The notes: generated from the sequence alone by a model not told the origin. DNA of 23,682 nt from QQWI01 sp964522015 (GCA_964522015.1 CAZFST010000045.1:1-23682), one strand, 5' to 3'. Shown: positions 1 through 7,819, counted from the first letter of the stretch. Program-made: numbers and translations.

Positions 1-29
1 AGCCTAGCCATATCAAGCTATTGCTGGGG

Positions 30-632
30 TTATTGGTGTGCGAAAGTTGAGTTATAATGCTCACGTAATGGTTTTTTCAAAATTCGTCTAACAACATAAC
101 CGCCAATTATCCAAGGTCCGATACCTTTCAATGAGCTCTTATCTTTAAAGATGTTTTTTATTAAATACTCGATTTCATTCTGTATTTGAGTTCTAATTTT
201 AATCATTAATTTTCCATCTATTGTCTTAAATTTTGTATTATCGAATATTTTGCATACAATATGCCACTTTAATTCTAATCCAAATTTTTTTATTCTTTTT
301 TTTATGATAAATGGCCCAAATGCATTTATAAAACCTACAGTTGTTATTATAAATGCACTTTTATTAACGTTTACTCTATTATCAAGCTTTTTTATGAAGC
401 GATCAAATATTGGTGGTAAGTTTGCACCATATACAGGGTATGCAAATCCAATATAATCAGCGTCATTTACTAAGGCTACTACTGCATCGATATTTTTTTC
501 ATCAAAGCGATCAATAGCATATAATTCAACTGTATTATTCAACTTCTCTATTTGGCGTTTGAATTCTTCACATACCATTTTTGTGTTTCCAGTACCACTA
601 AAATACAGAACCAAGAAGTGTGAATTCTCCAT
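30..632 (-). CDS. EFR1-type flavodoxin domain protein, lacking the C-terminal ferredoxin part
   Basis: This 200-residue protein has a flavodoxin fold. The FMN-phosphate loop SGTGNT is at residues 12-17 and the second flavin-contact region, with the YPVYGANLPPIFDRF type of motif, is near 65-79. In the EFR1 family (known) this domain is followed by a two-cluster 4Fe-4S ferredoxin domain of about 50-60 residues. Here the frame ends after residue 200 with no cysteine cluster, so the protein is probably shortened at its C-terminus and could bind FMN but not iron-sulfur clusters. The ATG at 632 follows a G-rich site (GGGG) about 8 nt upstream. A remnant of the dispersed repeat lies about 90 nt upstream, at 719-767. 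It may be an electron-transfer protein, but its partner cannot be seen. The family call is fairly firm; function in the truncated state is doubtful. Confidence 0.75.
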   Translation of the reverse strand: MENSHFLVLYFSGTGNTKMVCEEFKRQIEKLNNTVELYAIDRFDEKNIDAVVALVNDADYIGFAYPVYGANLPPIFDRFIKKLDNRVNVNKSAFIITTVGFINAFGPFIIKKRIKKFGLELKWHIVCKIFDNTKFKTIDGKLMIKIRTQIQNEIEYLIKNIFKDKSSLKGIGPWIIGGYVVRRILKKPLREHYNSTFAHQ

Positions 633-718
633 TAATAATACCCCCTATTGATCATTACAAAAAGGATTTTGATTTAACAAGACCCGCAGAGCAACACCAA
701 TACGCAATTGTGGATCAT

Positions 719-767
719 TTAGCAACCAGTCTATCAGTACAGTTCTTTTTTCTAAGCTAGTTCCTAT
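719..767 (-). repeat. Dispersed repeat, copy F (short, internally deleted)
   Basis: The copy holds the left arm (TAGCAACCAG) and the right arm with its pyrimidine tract (TTCTTTTTTCTAAGCTAGTTCC), joined by about 13 unrelated bases. The roughly 60-base hairpin core seen in other copies is missing. The right end lies 5 nt after the stop codon of the minus-strand lipoprotein gene. Confidence 0.7.
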
Positions 768-772
768 AAATT

Positions 773-2296
773 TTACTCCCCCACAAAATAGTCCAGTACA
801 ATAACGCCAATAACCTCACCACTGGCTTCAACAGGTTTTGCAATATGCTGAATCATGCGATTGGTCTTAAAATCCTCATAGGGTTCTGGCGCATACATGC
901 CTAAGTTAATTGCAGTCTCATATTCATAGGTGGCTGTTGGATCATAATCAGCAGGAAATTCTGTTGGCGGTAATATAATTATAGATTTATCGTTCTTAGT
1001 AAAGCAGATACGTGCGATTTCTAGCTCATGCTTCTTATAGTAAGCGCTGAGTATGGCCTCAATAGCATCCAATTCAGGATTGTTCCCAATAGCTACAGAC
1101 ATTGAGTTGACATCTTGTAGGTGGGCCGTTAGTTCTGAGCTAGTGCCCTCTGTAGCCTCTGGTGACGTGGGAACATCTGCACCCTGATTCATGGCGTCAA
1201 ACACTGGAGCGAACATTTCAAGCATATCCATCTGATTGGTTTCATTGAGCTCCGGGAATTTAATTTCCTTGTCATCGTAGGTCATAGCCCCAGACAAATC
1301 CATCATCATGTTCATCTTGCCAAAGGTTGGATCCTCTGTGGTCATATCCATTGTCATAGCCACATAAGTCATACGAAAATCTTTATCATAGCCAACCACA
1401 TAGTCCATTTTCATATTTTCATAGGCTGCTTGAGTGGCAGGATCATCGGCGTTCATATTGAGCTGCTTTAGAATTTCCTTTAGGTCCTTTTGATAATCCT
1501 CAAAAGAGGCAATAACCCCCTCTGTGTCATATTTTTTAACAAGGTCGTACATCTTTTCACTGTTCACTAAAGAATCAAAGAGTGCCTTATTGCTTTGAAC
1601 CACAAGCTCAGGAGAAAACTTTAAGCGCAGTGCCTTGGATGTAACTTTTTTTCCATCCACTGTGAATACGTACTTGTCGATTAGTTCCACATCCTTGTCG
1701 CCCACCAATGACAGGTAGGCTTTTAAGTACTCGGGATACCAATCACTCATAATCGTTTTGTAATCCGCCACTAGACTGTCATAAGACATATCGAGCTCCG
1801 TTTTTTCATTGAGCATCTCAATGGATTTGTCCACATCCATCACTAAAAACTGAGGCATCATAGGGTACTTCACAACAAGCTTCTCGTCGTCAAAGTAGGC
1901 CTCTATGTGTATAGCCATGCCGTTTAAATCCATATCATAAGCCAATTCCAGTTGGCCAATTTTATCACTTTTTTCAAAGTACCCACTCATCTTAAAGTTC
2001 ACGTCTTTTAGCATATTAGAGATTGTTGAGGCTGCAGAGACTGTAGGATCCTGCGCCGAAACACCTGATACACCATCGTCCATATTCATAGACATGGTAC
2101 CATCTATGTTAAAGCCAATCGTCTTATTAGCCATATTGCTTTGTTGTACACGATCAAAGGTCTCCTTGGCTGACAGCTTAGGCTGACAACCCATAACCAT
2201 TAGCAATGTTAGAACTAAAAGTATAACAAAGAAAGAAGCCTTTTGAAACTTTAAAACTGGTCTGAACACCTTTGGTACAAAATAGTTAGATTTCAT
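773..2296 (-). CDS. Large surface lipoprotein with a Cache-like C-terminal domain
   Basis: The protein has 507 residues when started at the ATG at 2296, which has an AAGGAG site 7 nt upstream. A longer frame exists upstream (to 2338) but has no such site. A basic N-terminus and a hydrophobic run (residues 20-36) end in the lipobox VMGC, so Cys37 should be lipidated and the protein anchored outside the membrane. The middle part is rich in Met, Asp and beta strands and resembles uncharacterised Clostridial lipoproteins. The last 120 or so residues look like a Cache sensor fold: PADYDPTATYEYETA, then a TGxxI-like strand, then KPVEASGEVIGVIVLDY, which matches the ending of dCache domains of chemoreceptors. 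It may bind a small ligand, but no signalling output domain is present. A repeat-borne promoter lies about 80 nt upstream. A 90% identical broken copy lies at 3925-4291. Confidence 0.75.
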   Translation of the reverse strand: MKSNYFVPKVFRPVLKFQKASFFVILLVLTLLMVMGCQPKLSAKETFDRVQQSNMANKTIGFNIDGTMSMNMDDGVSGVSAQDPTVSAASTISNMLKDVNFKMSGYFEKSDKIGQLELAYDMDLNGMAIHIEAYFDDEKLVVKYPMMPQFLVMDVDKSIEMLNEKTELDMSYDSLVADYKTIMSDWYPEYLKAYLSLVGDKDVELIDKYVFTVDGKKVTSKALRLKFSPELVVQSNKALFDSLVNSEKMYDLVKKYDTEGVIASFEDYQKDLKEILKQLNMNADDPATQAAYENMKMDYVVGYDKDFRMTYVAMTMDMTTEDPTFGKMNMMMDLSGAMTYDDKEIKFPELNETNQMDMLEMFAPVFDAMNQGADVPTSPEATEGTSSELTAHLQDVNSMSVAIGNNPELDAIEAILSAYYKKHELEIARICFTKNDKSIIILPPTEFPADYDPTATYEYETAINLGMYAPEPYEDFKTNRMIQHIAKPVEASGEVIGVIVLDYFVGE

Positions 2297-2377
2297 TTTA
2301 GGGCTCCTTAACTTTGACAGACGACTGGAAAATTGCATGTTTAGTTGGTAAAGTTTGCTATAGTTAACCGCTTCTAT

Positions 2378-2406
2378 ATTCTAACATTTTATGCATCAGC
2401 TATCAA
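2378..2406 (-). promoter_or_regulatory. Sigma-A-type promoter carried by the repeat, driving the lipoprotein gene
   Basis: On the minus strand a -35 box TTGATA (2401-2406) and a -10 box TAGAAT (2378-2383) are separated by exactly 17 bases. The same boxes and spacing occur in the copy at 7767-7795. The predicted start near 2370 leaves a leader of about 75 nt before the ATG at 2296. Confidence 0.7.
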
Positions 2407-2437
2407 CAATAACAACTAGAATATCCTGAAAATTCAA

Positions 2438-2482
2438 CATCCCCCCCGACATGCTAATTTGCAAGTTGGAAGGGGATTTTTT
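2438..2482 (+). terminator. Terminator-like hairpin of repeat copy A
   Basis: ATCCCC (2439-2444) pairs with GGGGAT (2472-2477), and six T follow on the plus strand. On the minus strand the hairpin is followed by a weaker T-rich run (GTTGAATTTTC), so it may act in both directions. Confidence 0.6.
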
Positions 2483-2760
2483 ATGAGAATGATACGTTAG
2501 CGGGTATCCCATTTTACTTGACTGACCTTATCCAGACAGTCACTATACGCCATAGCTCACTTGATCAATTCGTGTTTACGAGAGATTATTCTTGCGGGAG
2601 AGCCATGATTCAGTTTTACCGAGAGCAAGGCAGCAAATGCAATTAAGAGACATTGACGATTTCCTCTTTGGCAAACAGCTTCAAAATCGGCAATGTCCTA
2701 CCCACCTATTGCACCGCAACGACTCCACTACACATTTATTTTTTATATGCTGGTTCCGAT

Positions 2761-2961
2761 ATGGTATCAACCTTTTTTGTAAAAGCTGTTGATTTTGGAC
2801 TTAGCTCTGCTTCCGATGACATAAGGGGATATTAGAATATTTATAGTGCTATTGTTGTAGGGGGGCAATAAATGTTAAAGTGTAGAAGCATCTAATTTTT
2901 ATTCTTCGTAAAACATATGAGAATCCCGAATTAAGATTCTTCACCCTTTGGAGGTAATAAT
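2761..2961 (+). other. Leader region upstream of the methyltransferase gene
   Basis: No gene is supported here. It holds a weak remnant of the repeat end (GCTTCCGATGACAT near 2810) and a 6-bp hairpin AGAATC/GATTCT at 2920-2940, just ahead of the GGAGG ribosome site at about 2950. I could not pick a convincing promoter. Confidence 0.4.
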
Positions 2962-3918
2962 GTGCAGGTTAATCACTATCTTTATAACGTAAATTATCAA
3001 GATTATGAACAAGATTTATGTGAATTAGAAATGAGAGCATTATTTGATTCAGCCATCAAAAATAAAATGGTGACTTCACATAAAAGGGTTGATCCTTCAA
3101 TAAGTCCTTTCATCAAATATAGAATTGACACACTATTAAAAACAGATTCTTTTACTGAACTCCTAGCTTTGATCATCTTTCACAAATTTGAATCCGATGA
3201 TTTTACTATTTTGTATACACAATTAGAAGCGGATGATCCTCATAAGGCTTATAAACGTGACATATGTAAACAGATTGGACATAGGCTGATTGGGTTTCCA
3301 AATTTTAAAAATCCTAAAAATACGTTTTCTATCTCATTTTCTGAAGGCGGTTGGATCTTCGGAAGATATGTCATTAGTAATGCATTATGGAGGGCACACG
3401 ATAAACGCCCCCATTCTTACTCAAGTTCAATTCATATTCATATTGCAAAGGCGCTGATTAACATTGCTGGAAATGGCGATTTAAATACAAAAATAATTGA
3501 TCCTTGTTGTGGTGTTGGTACAGTCTTACTTGAAGGCATTATTTCAGGGTATTCCATTGAGGGATGGGACCTGAACGAGAAAGTTGCTGAAAATGCACGT
3601 AAGAACTTAATTCATTTTGGTTACTTACCTAATGTGACAACTGGAAATATTGAAGATATCACTAAACATTATGATGCGTCTATTGTTGATTTGCCCTATG
3701 GCATATTGAACTTTAAAGATCATGAGAATCAACAACTCATCATTGAAAATGCTATCAGAATTTCAGATAAAATTGTGTTAGTGACAGCAGAGGATATTTC
3801 AGAAATTCTTGATAAAGAAAATCTTACACTATTAGATTCCTGTAAGGTGAGAAAAAACACAAAGGGCTATTTTTCAAGGTATATTTGGGTCTGTAGAAAA
3901 CAGAATAAAATAGAATGA
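2962..3918 (+). CDS. SAM-dependent RNA methyltransferase-like protein (TRM11/UPF0020 type)
   Basis: This 318-residue protein has a Rossmann methyltransferase domain in its second half. Motif I, DPCCGVGT, is at residues 180-187, the acidic ribose-binding position is in GWDLN (about 203), and motif IV, DLPYG, is at 243-247. The D-L-P-Y form with an upstream DPCCGVGT is typical of N2-guanine RNA methyltransferases of the TRM11/THUMP group (known). The N-terminal 160 residues show no clear THUMP domain by eye. Start: GTG at 2962 with GGAGG 7 nt upstream; an ATG two bases upstream is out of frame. It is the only plus-strand gene in the first 14 kb and sits between the intact lipoprotein gene and its broken copy, which suggests it arrived with the rearrangement. 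Target RNA unknown. Confidence 0.75.
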   Translation: MQVNHYLYNVNYQDYEQDLCELEMRALFDSAIKNKMVTSHKRVDPSISPFIKYRIDTLLKTDSFTELLALIIFHKFESDDFTILYTQLEADDPHKAYKRDICKQIGHRLIGFPNFKNPKNTFSISFSEGGWIFGRYVISNALWRAHDKRPHSYSSSIHIHIAKALINIAGNGDLNTKIIDPCCGVGTVLLEGIISGYSIEGWDLNEKVAENARKNLIHFGYLPNVTTGNIEDITKHYDASIVDLPYGILNFKDHENQQLIIENAIRISDKIVLVTAEDISEILDKENLTLLDSCKVRKNTKGYFSRYIWVCRKQNKIE

Positions 3919-3924
3919 TATAAA

Positions 3925-4291
3925 TTTGCAATATGCTGGATTATGCGCTTGGTGTTAAAATCCTAATAGGGTTCTGGCGCAGCGACTTAGATGTGACTTC
4001 ATCGTTTTGTAATCCGCCACTAGACTATCATACGACATATCGAGCCCCGTTTGTTCACTGAGCATCTCCATGGATTGGTCCACATCCATCACTAAAAACT
4101 GAGGCATAATAGGGTACTTCACAACCAGCTTCTCGTCGTCAAAGTAGACCTCTATATGCATGGCTAAACCGTTTAAATCCATGTCATAAGCCAATTCCAG
4201 TTGGCCTATTTTGTCACATTTTTCAAGGTACCCATCCATCTTAAAGTTCACGTCTTTTAGCATGCCAGAGAAAGTTGAGGCTACAGAGACT
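3925..4291 (-). pseudogene. Decayed, internally deleted copy of the lipoprotein gene
   Basis: Positions about 3998-4291 match about 1756-2042 of the intact lipoprotein gene at roughly 90% identity. Positions about 3928-3983 match its 3' end (about 840-897). The roughly 850 bases between those two blocks in the intact gene are missing. The longest remaining frame (3955-4263) encodes 102 residues with no signal peptide, and its last 12 or so residues are out of register with the parent. The right edge runs directly into the coding sequence of the neighbouring sensor protein at about 4291. This is a rearrangement scar, not a working gene. Confidence 0.85.
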
Positions 4292-4865
4292 GTTTTTCCA
4301 TTTCTATAACGTCTTTTATATCTTTATTGATTATTAGCATTGCAAAAGCACTCGTAAAACAAGCTACACTCATCGCAGGAAACAAATTCATCAAATAATC
4401 ATACTCCCATACAAATCTATTTGGAATGTAATATAACCTTATACCATTTTCCAATGGTACATTAAAAACATCCTCAAAGCCGACATCAAGATCAATTATA
4501 AAAGTTCTGAAGTCAAATTCCCCACTATCAAGTGTAATACGATAGCCTTCAATGCTAACTTTACGGTTAACTGCGATTTCAAACTCATCACCAACAACCA
4601 AGCCTTCACTTTCAACGACTTCACCTGACGAATTCACTGCAATAACAATATCGCGATCAATTATATGCTCATGAATATGCTCAAATAAATCAGATAGATT
4701 TTCATGTGTTGCTGCATTCGCTAATCGATTGAATATGACTTCATCATATGCGTAAAACCGCTTTTGCATGTAATTTATACTAAACATTGTTACAATAAGA
4801 CTTGCAATCACAGTACCTAACACAAGAGTGAGCAAAATCCTCTGATACTTCATCCTTAAGAGCAT
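4281..4865 (-). pseudogene. Truncated sensor histidine kinase (sensor half only)
   Basis: 194 residues. Residues about 9-31 form a first membrane segment. An extracytoplasmic region of about 130 residues follows, then a second membrane segment (about 163-180), then IINKDIKDVIEMEKQSL and a stop. This layout is the input half of a membrane histidine kinase; the linker, phospho-accepting His and ATPase domains that should follow are absent. The last three codons and the stop lie inside sequence belonging to the lipoprotein gene copy, so the kinase was cut off by the same rearrangement. Start: ATG at 4865 with GGGAG 7 nt upstream. It is 41 nt downstream of the acetyltransferase gene. The remaining protein could still sit in the membrane but cannot signal by phosphorylation. 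Confidence 0.7.
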
Positions 4866-4886
4866 GGCAATACTCCCTTTCTGGTA

Positions 4887-4902
4887 TTTGGTTCCTATGT
4901 GG
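4887..4902 (-). repeat. Remnant of the dispersed repeat, right end only (copy H)
   Basis: TTGGTTCCTATGTGG matches the right end of copy B (GGTTCCTATGTG). It lies 5 nt after the stop codon of the acetyltransferase gene, the same position as in copies F and C. It is short, so chance is possible. Confidence 0.45.
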
Positions 4903-4906
4903 TATT

Positions 4907-5446
4907 TTAATTGTGTTCATCTTGCCCCTTAGATTTAGTCATTTTTATATAGTCACGATAAAGTTCTTGTGCGTCATCATCCCTGAAAGTGCCAATAGAC
5001 ACAAAACCCAATTTCTTATACAGAGCTATACCCCTTGTGTTAAAAGAAAACACCTCTAGCTCAATGGTGTTCAAAGACAATGTATCAAATGCAAAAGCAA
5101 TCATACAGGCTGTTGCCCAATAGCCTATACCCTTAGAAAAATATGCCTTAGAAAACAAAGCGATTCTAAAATGAGCTTGACCATCCTGTATCTCATTTAG
5201 GACCACCTCACCTATAATTTCTTCACCTTTTAAAATTAGAAAATCATATCGGGTTTCGTCATCTACTATTCTTTTAACATAATCTTGAACCTTATCCTTA
5301 GAAAAAGCTTCAGTTGTGCCAGTATAGTAATTGACTTCCTCATCGGGATTTTCAAATCCGCATCGGTAGTAAGACTCAAAATCCGCTAAACTTAATAACC
5401 GCATTTGATATTCCTGAGAATCAAAACTCACATCATATTTTTTCAT
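4907..5446 (-). CDS. GNAT-family N-acetyltransferase (RimJ/RimL type)
   Basis: A 179-residue protein of normal length for a single GNAT domain. Residues 15-30 hold the first strand and helix, and ILKGEEIIGEVVL (71-83) forms the central strands. SKGIGYWA (104-111) is the acetyl-CoA pyrophosphate loop, with SKGIG in the position of the Q/RxxGxG/A motif. ALYKKLGF (141-148) is the usual motif near the C-terminal end. It should transfer an acetyl group from acetyl-CoA to an amine on a protein N-terminus or a small molecule; the substrate cannot be read from the sequence. Start: ATG at 5446 with AGGAG 6 nt upstream. The gene is flanked by repeat remnants on both sides (4887-4902 and 5521-5590). Confidence 0.85.
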   Translation of the reverse strand: MKKYDVSFDSQEYQMRLLSLADFESYYRCGFENPDEEVNYYTGTTEAFSKDKVQDYVKRIVDDETRYDFLILKGEEIIGEVVLNEIQDGQAHFRIALFSKAYFSKGIGYWATACMIAFAFDTLSLNTIELEVFSFNTRGIALYKKLGFVSIGTFRDDDAQELYRDYIKMTKSKGQDEHN

Positions 5447-5520
5447 AAAAGTCTCCTGGTTAAATCTATTGAATTAACGATATCAGTGTCATTCCCAATT
5501 ACTTGCTTTTTACTTCAATA

Positions 5521-5590
5521 TAGGCAACCAGCTTCAAAATCGGTAATGAACGACACGCCTGTTGCACCGCAACGACTCCATGATACATTG
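5521..5590 (-). repeat. Dispersed repeat, copy E (left arm and hairpin core)
   Basis: It starts at TAGGCAACCAGCTT (arm 5526-5534) and keeps the core with GTAAT (5543-5547), GTTGC (5561-5565) and GCAAC (5569-5573). The right arm and the pyrimidine tract have been lost. Its GTTGC/GCAAC stem is a compensated variant of the ATTGC/GCAAT stem in copy B. Confidence 0.8.
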
Positions 5591-5631
5591 CTGTCCCTCG
5601 GTAACCACTCCCCTTCGTTCATTAGATTTGA

Positions 5632-6429
5632 TTAATCACTTTGCTTGGGTTGGTGTAGGACATGCCTAGAATCACCGGCATACTTATCACCTGTAAAACG
5701 TATAAAAACAGCGTAGGCGATTAGTCCAAATATTATAATGCCAATTCTTACAAGCAACTTAAAGGGTATGTTACTCTTAACCGGTATGTCTGTAATAAAC
5801 GTAAAGTCCTTTTTTAGGTATGTAAACGTAATAGGCCTACCATAGGCTCCTTCCTCTAAATTAGTAAAGTACCATGAATACTTCTCTGAAGTAGTAGTAT
5901 CAGGCTTTGACTCAAACGCTACTGGAATATACTCTGTTCGATCAAGATTTATTGCTACTTCTTTAATCAGCTTCTCTTCAAAATGAGCTGGAATAAAATC
6001 AATAGTAATCCTATCTTCAGACTGGCCTTCGTAAAAAAGGCGGTCTTGTAGCAGAGTAAAATTAAAAGCAAAAGGTTTATGCTCTTGTATCTGATCCACT
6101 GCAAAATCAAGTAAAATCCTCGATGAGTTTACGGATGAACGCATTTTTTCAAAACTATTAAAATACTCTGTAGGGGAGTAGCTCAGAATTTCAAAATCGT
6201 TAGTGTATAAATCAATTTCCATCACATCCAATTCACTTGACTCTTGTGTATTTACACCATAATCAATATAATAAGTAACCTCCATACTACCATCTGTGTG
6301 GGGTACTAGGTTAATCTTCAGTTTCTGAATAGTCTCTGGTAAAGTAGATCCAAATACAAAATGCCCACCGAGTAGTAGAACAATGAAAGTACATAATATG
6401 AACTTACCTATTAAATTTACTTTTCGCAT
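5632..6429 (-). CDS. Exported protein with a C-terminal membrane anchor, function unknown
   Basis: 265 residues. A signal peptide is clear: basic start, hydrophobic run at about 8-24, then GSTLPET. A beta-rich outer region follows that begins INLVPHTDGSMEVTYYIDY, recalling the N-terminal domain of DUF2207-type membrane proteins. One membrane segment lies at about 227-245, followed by a basic cytoplasmic tail. I do not recognise a catalytic motif. The ATG at 6429 has AGGAG about 6 nt upstream, and repeat copy C begins only about 20 nt further upstream, so the element probably supplies or separates its transcription signals. The DUF2207 resemblance is weak and based only on the strand pattern. 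Confidence 0.7.
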   Translation of the reverse strand: MRKVNLIGKFILCTFIVLLLGGHFVFGSTLPETIQKLKINLVPHTDGSMEVTYYIDYGVNTQESSELDVMEIDLYTNDFEILSYSPTEYFNSFEKMRSSVNSSRILLDFAVDQIQEHKPFAFNFTLLQDRLFYEGQSEDRITIDFIPAHFEEKLIKEVAINLDRTEYIPVAFESKPDTTTSEKYSWYFTNLEEGAYGRPITFTYLKKDFTFITDIPVKSNIPFKLLVRIGIIIFGLIAYAVFIRFTGDKYAGDSRHVLHQPKQSD

Positions 6430-6449
6430 CGCGGTCTCCTAATTATCTC

Positions 6450-6576
6450 CATGTTAATTGAATGACCTTATCCAGATTTCCTCTTGGCAACCAGCTTCAT
6501 AATCGGCAATGTCCAACACGTCGATTGCACCGCAAGGATTCCACGACGCATTTCTTTTTTCTAAGCTGGTTCCGAT
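6450..6576 (-). repeat. Dispersed repeat, copy C (short form, complete hairpin block)
   Basis: The arms AACCAGCTT (6489-6497) and AAGCTGGTT (6563-6571) are perfect reverse complements. The core hairpin TTGC-ACC-GCAA is at 6525-6535. On the left it keeps GACCTTATCCAGA as in copy A, then jumps directly to TTTCCTCTTGG, so about 130 bases of the middle region are deleted. The right end lies 16 nt after the stop codon of the 186-residue membrane protein gene. Confidence 0.85.
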
Positions 6577-6592
6577 GACGTCTATAAGCTGA

Positions 6593-7153
6593 TTAGGATG
6601 TCATTGCCACCTTTTTATCCTCTGGTATAAAATCGCTCTTCTTAATAAATTGTATACCAATCAGAATATATAGAATCGTAGTCATAAAGCTAATAAATAC
6701 ATAAACGATTGAATTAGAATCAATGTGAACACCCCAACCCCATCTGCCGTTGAACAATAATCCTACAATACTATTTACGGTGGCTACTAGCCCAAATATA
6801 TTGGTAAAAATAATATAAATACCGGTAGCAAAATAGATGCTTTTCTTATCTATATCTTCATTCAGTCTAATTTTAGTCCATTTTCTTATAGCATTTAATA
6901 TCAGTAATGGAATCAATTCTGCTAATACTGACAAAATATAAAGGAGAATTAGCCACTCCAATTCATGCTTATCATTAGAGCCGATTAAGATGCTATTGAT
7001 GATACCAAACCCACGAAACGCAGTAGTGTATATTGTATTGATTATGAAACTTACTAAAAAAGATATGGTTAGAACACTAGATACCCAATAGGCTATTTTG
7101 ATCCCTCTGTCATTCATTTTCGAGAAAACTTTATCCATTATATTTGATGTCAT
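6593..7153 (-). CDS. Integral membrane protein of unknown function (four predicted helices)
   Basis: 186 residues with hydrophobic segments at about 20-43, 68-88, 107-130 and 150-168, separated by short charged loops. A cytoplasmic-looking basic and acidic tail (KKSDFIPEDKKVAMTS) ends the protein. No enzyme or transporter motif is recognised. Start: ATG at 7153 with an AAGGAG site about 7 nt upstream (ACAAGGAGACCAATA). It stands alone between the flavoprotein gene upstream and repeat copy C directly after its stop. Confidence 0.7.
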   Translation of the reverse strand: MTSNIMDKVFSKMNDRGIKIAYWVSSVLTISFLVSFIINTIYTTAFRGFGIINSILIGSNDKHELEWLILLYILSVLAELIPLLILNAIRKWTKIRLNEDIDKKSIYFATGIYIIFTNIFGLVATVNSIVGLLFNGRWGWGVHIDSNSIVYVFISFMTTILYILIGIQFIKKSDFIPEDKKVAMTS

Positions 7154-7211
7154 TATTGGTCTCCTTGTGAAATCGGTCGCAGAACATTACACTCACTTTT
7201 CGATACCAATT

Positions 7212-7760
7212 CTATACTCCAAGGATTTCCACAATGCGCTCAAAAGTCTGGTCTAAAAACTCCTGATTTTTCACAACTGGTAGCTTCCTAGTATTGAAAT
7301 ACTCGATCGTATCCAGCACCTTCATCTCTAGAGCCCCTACGGTTTTCAGTATTGCCTCTGTTGTAAACCCCATGTCTTCTCTGGATGCCCCAGCGCAAAC
7401 ACAGACCACAATGGCATTTTTTCCACTCAATCTCGAATGCCAACTACCCTTGTAAAACTCATAATAACAAAATAGCCTATCTAAAAATCCCTTAATATCT
7501 GAACTCACATTGTAGTTATGGGCAGGACTAGCAATGGTCACAAACGCTGCCTTATCAATCAAATCGTAAATCGGTTTAAAGTCATCCGGCAATTTGCATT
7601 TCCCATCATCCATACATTGATAGCAACTACGGCAACCACGGAAGTTCAAATCACATAGATAAATAACTTTGGTTTCAAGACCGCTGCACAGGCAAGCCCT
7701 TTCAATGACCTTGGTAATCTCATTGGTATTTTGATCTTTCCTAGGACTCCCCATTACCAC
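7212..7760 (-). CDS. Iron-sulfur flavoprotein / NAD(P)H-dependent FMN reductase family, N-terminus shortened
   Basis: 182 residues. GSPRKDQNT (residues 4-12) is the FMN-phosphate loop, normally preceded by a full first beta strand (MKxxxxxGSPR in relatives). Here only MVM precedes it. The cysteine pattern C43-X2-C46-X2-C49-X5-C55 matches the compact cluster motif of iron-sulfur flavoproteins; related reductases carry similar cysteines without a proven cluster. SPAHNYNVSSDIKGFLDR (about 90-107) is the second flavin-contact region. The GTG at 7760 falls at the predicted transcription start of a repeat-borne promoter, so there is no room for a ribosome site and translation would be leaderless, or begin at the ATG at 7754. 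The gene's 5' end was probably replaced by the repeat. Confidence 0.75.
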   Translation of the reverse strand: MVMGSPRKDQNTNEITKVIERACLCSGLETKVIYLCDLNFRGCRSCYQCMDDGKCKLPDDFKPIYDLIDKAAFVTIASPAHNYNVSSDIKGFLDRLFCYYEFYKGSWHSRLSGKNAIVVCVCAGASREDMGFTTEAILKTVGALEMKVLDTIEYFNTRKLPVVKNQEFLDQTFERIVEILGV

Positions 7761-7766
7761 TTCTAT

Positions 7767-7795
7767 ATTCTAACATTTTATGCACCCGCTATCAA
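7767..7795 (-). promoter_or_regulatory. Sigma-A-type promoter carried by the repeat, driving the flavoprotein gene
   Basis: -35 TTGATA (7790-7795), 17-base spacer, -10 TAGAAT (7767-7772) on the minus strand. Fifteen of the 17 spacer bases equal those of the promoter at 2378-2406. Transcription should start at about 7760. Confidence 0.7.
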
Positions 7796-7819
7796 CATTA
7801 ACAATTGGAATATTCTGAA

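Larger units (their letters stand above)
2371..2760 (-). repeat. Dispersed composite repeat, copy A (most complete)
   Basis: On the minus strand this copy contains, in order, the right arm (2747-2760), a pyrimidine-rich spacer, the small ATTGC-ACC-GCAA hairpin (2708-2719), the left arm (2673-2681), a middle region of about 160 bp shared with copy B, a terminator-like hairpin (2439-2482) and an outward promoter (2378-2406). Its 5' part (2371-2485) matches the copy at 7760-7876, its hairpin and central part match copy D, and its 3' half matches copy B. The short open frames inside it (for example around 2592-2835) do not agree with those of the other copies, so it is non-coding. Confidence 0.85.

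Noticed and set aside
250..456. Plus-strand frame opposite the flavodoxin gene
   Set aside because: Antisense to a recognised flavodoxin domain; low-complexity translation and no ribosome site.
2673..2760. Identity of the repeat arms with integron attC sites
   Set aside because: The AAC/GTT tips are there, but the flanking bases do not fit RYYYAAC and GTTRRRY on either strand and no integrase is seen; kept only as an analogy.
2592..2835. Two overlapping small plus-strand frames in repeat copy A
   Set aside because: They lie within non-coding repeat sequence; the other copies do not keep these frames and no ribosome site is present.
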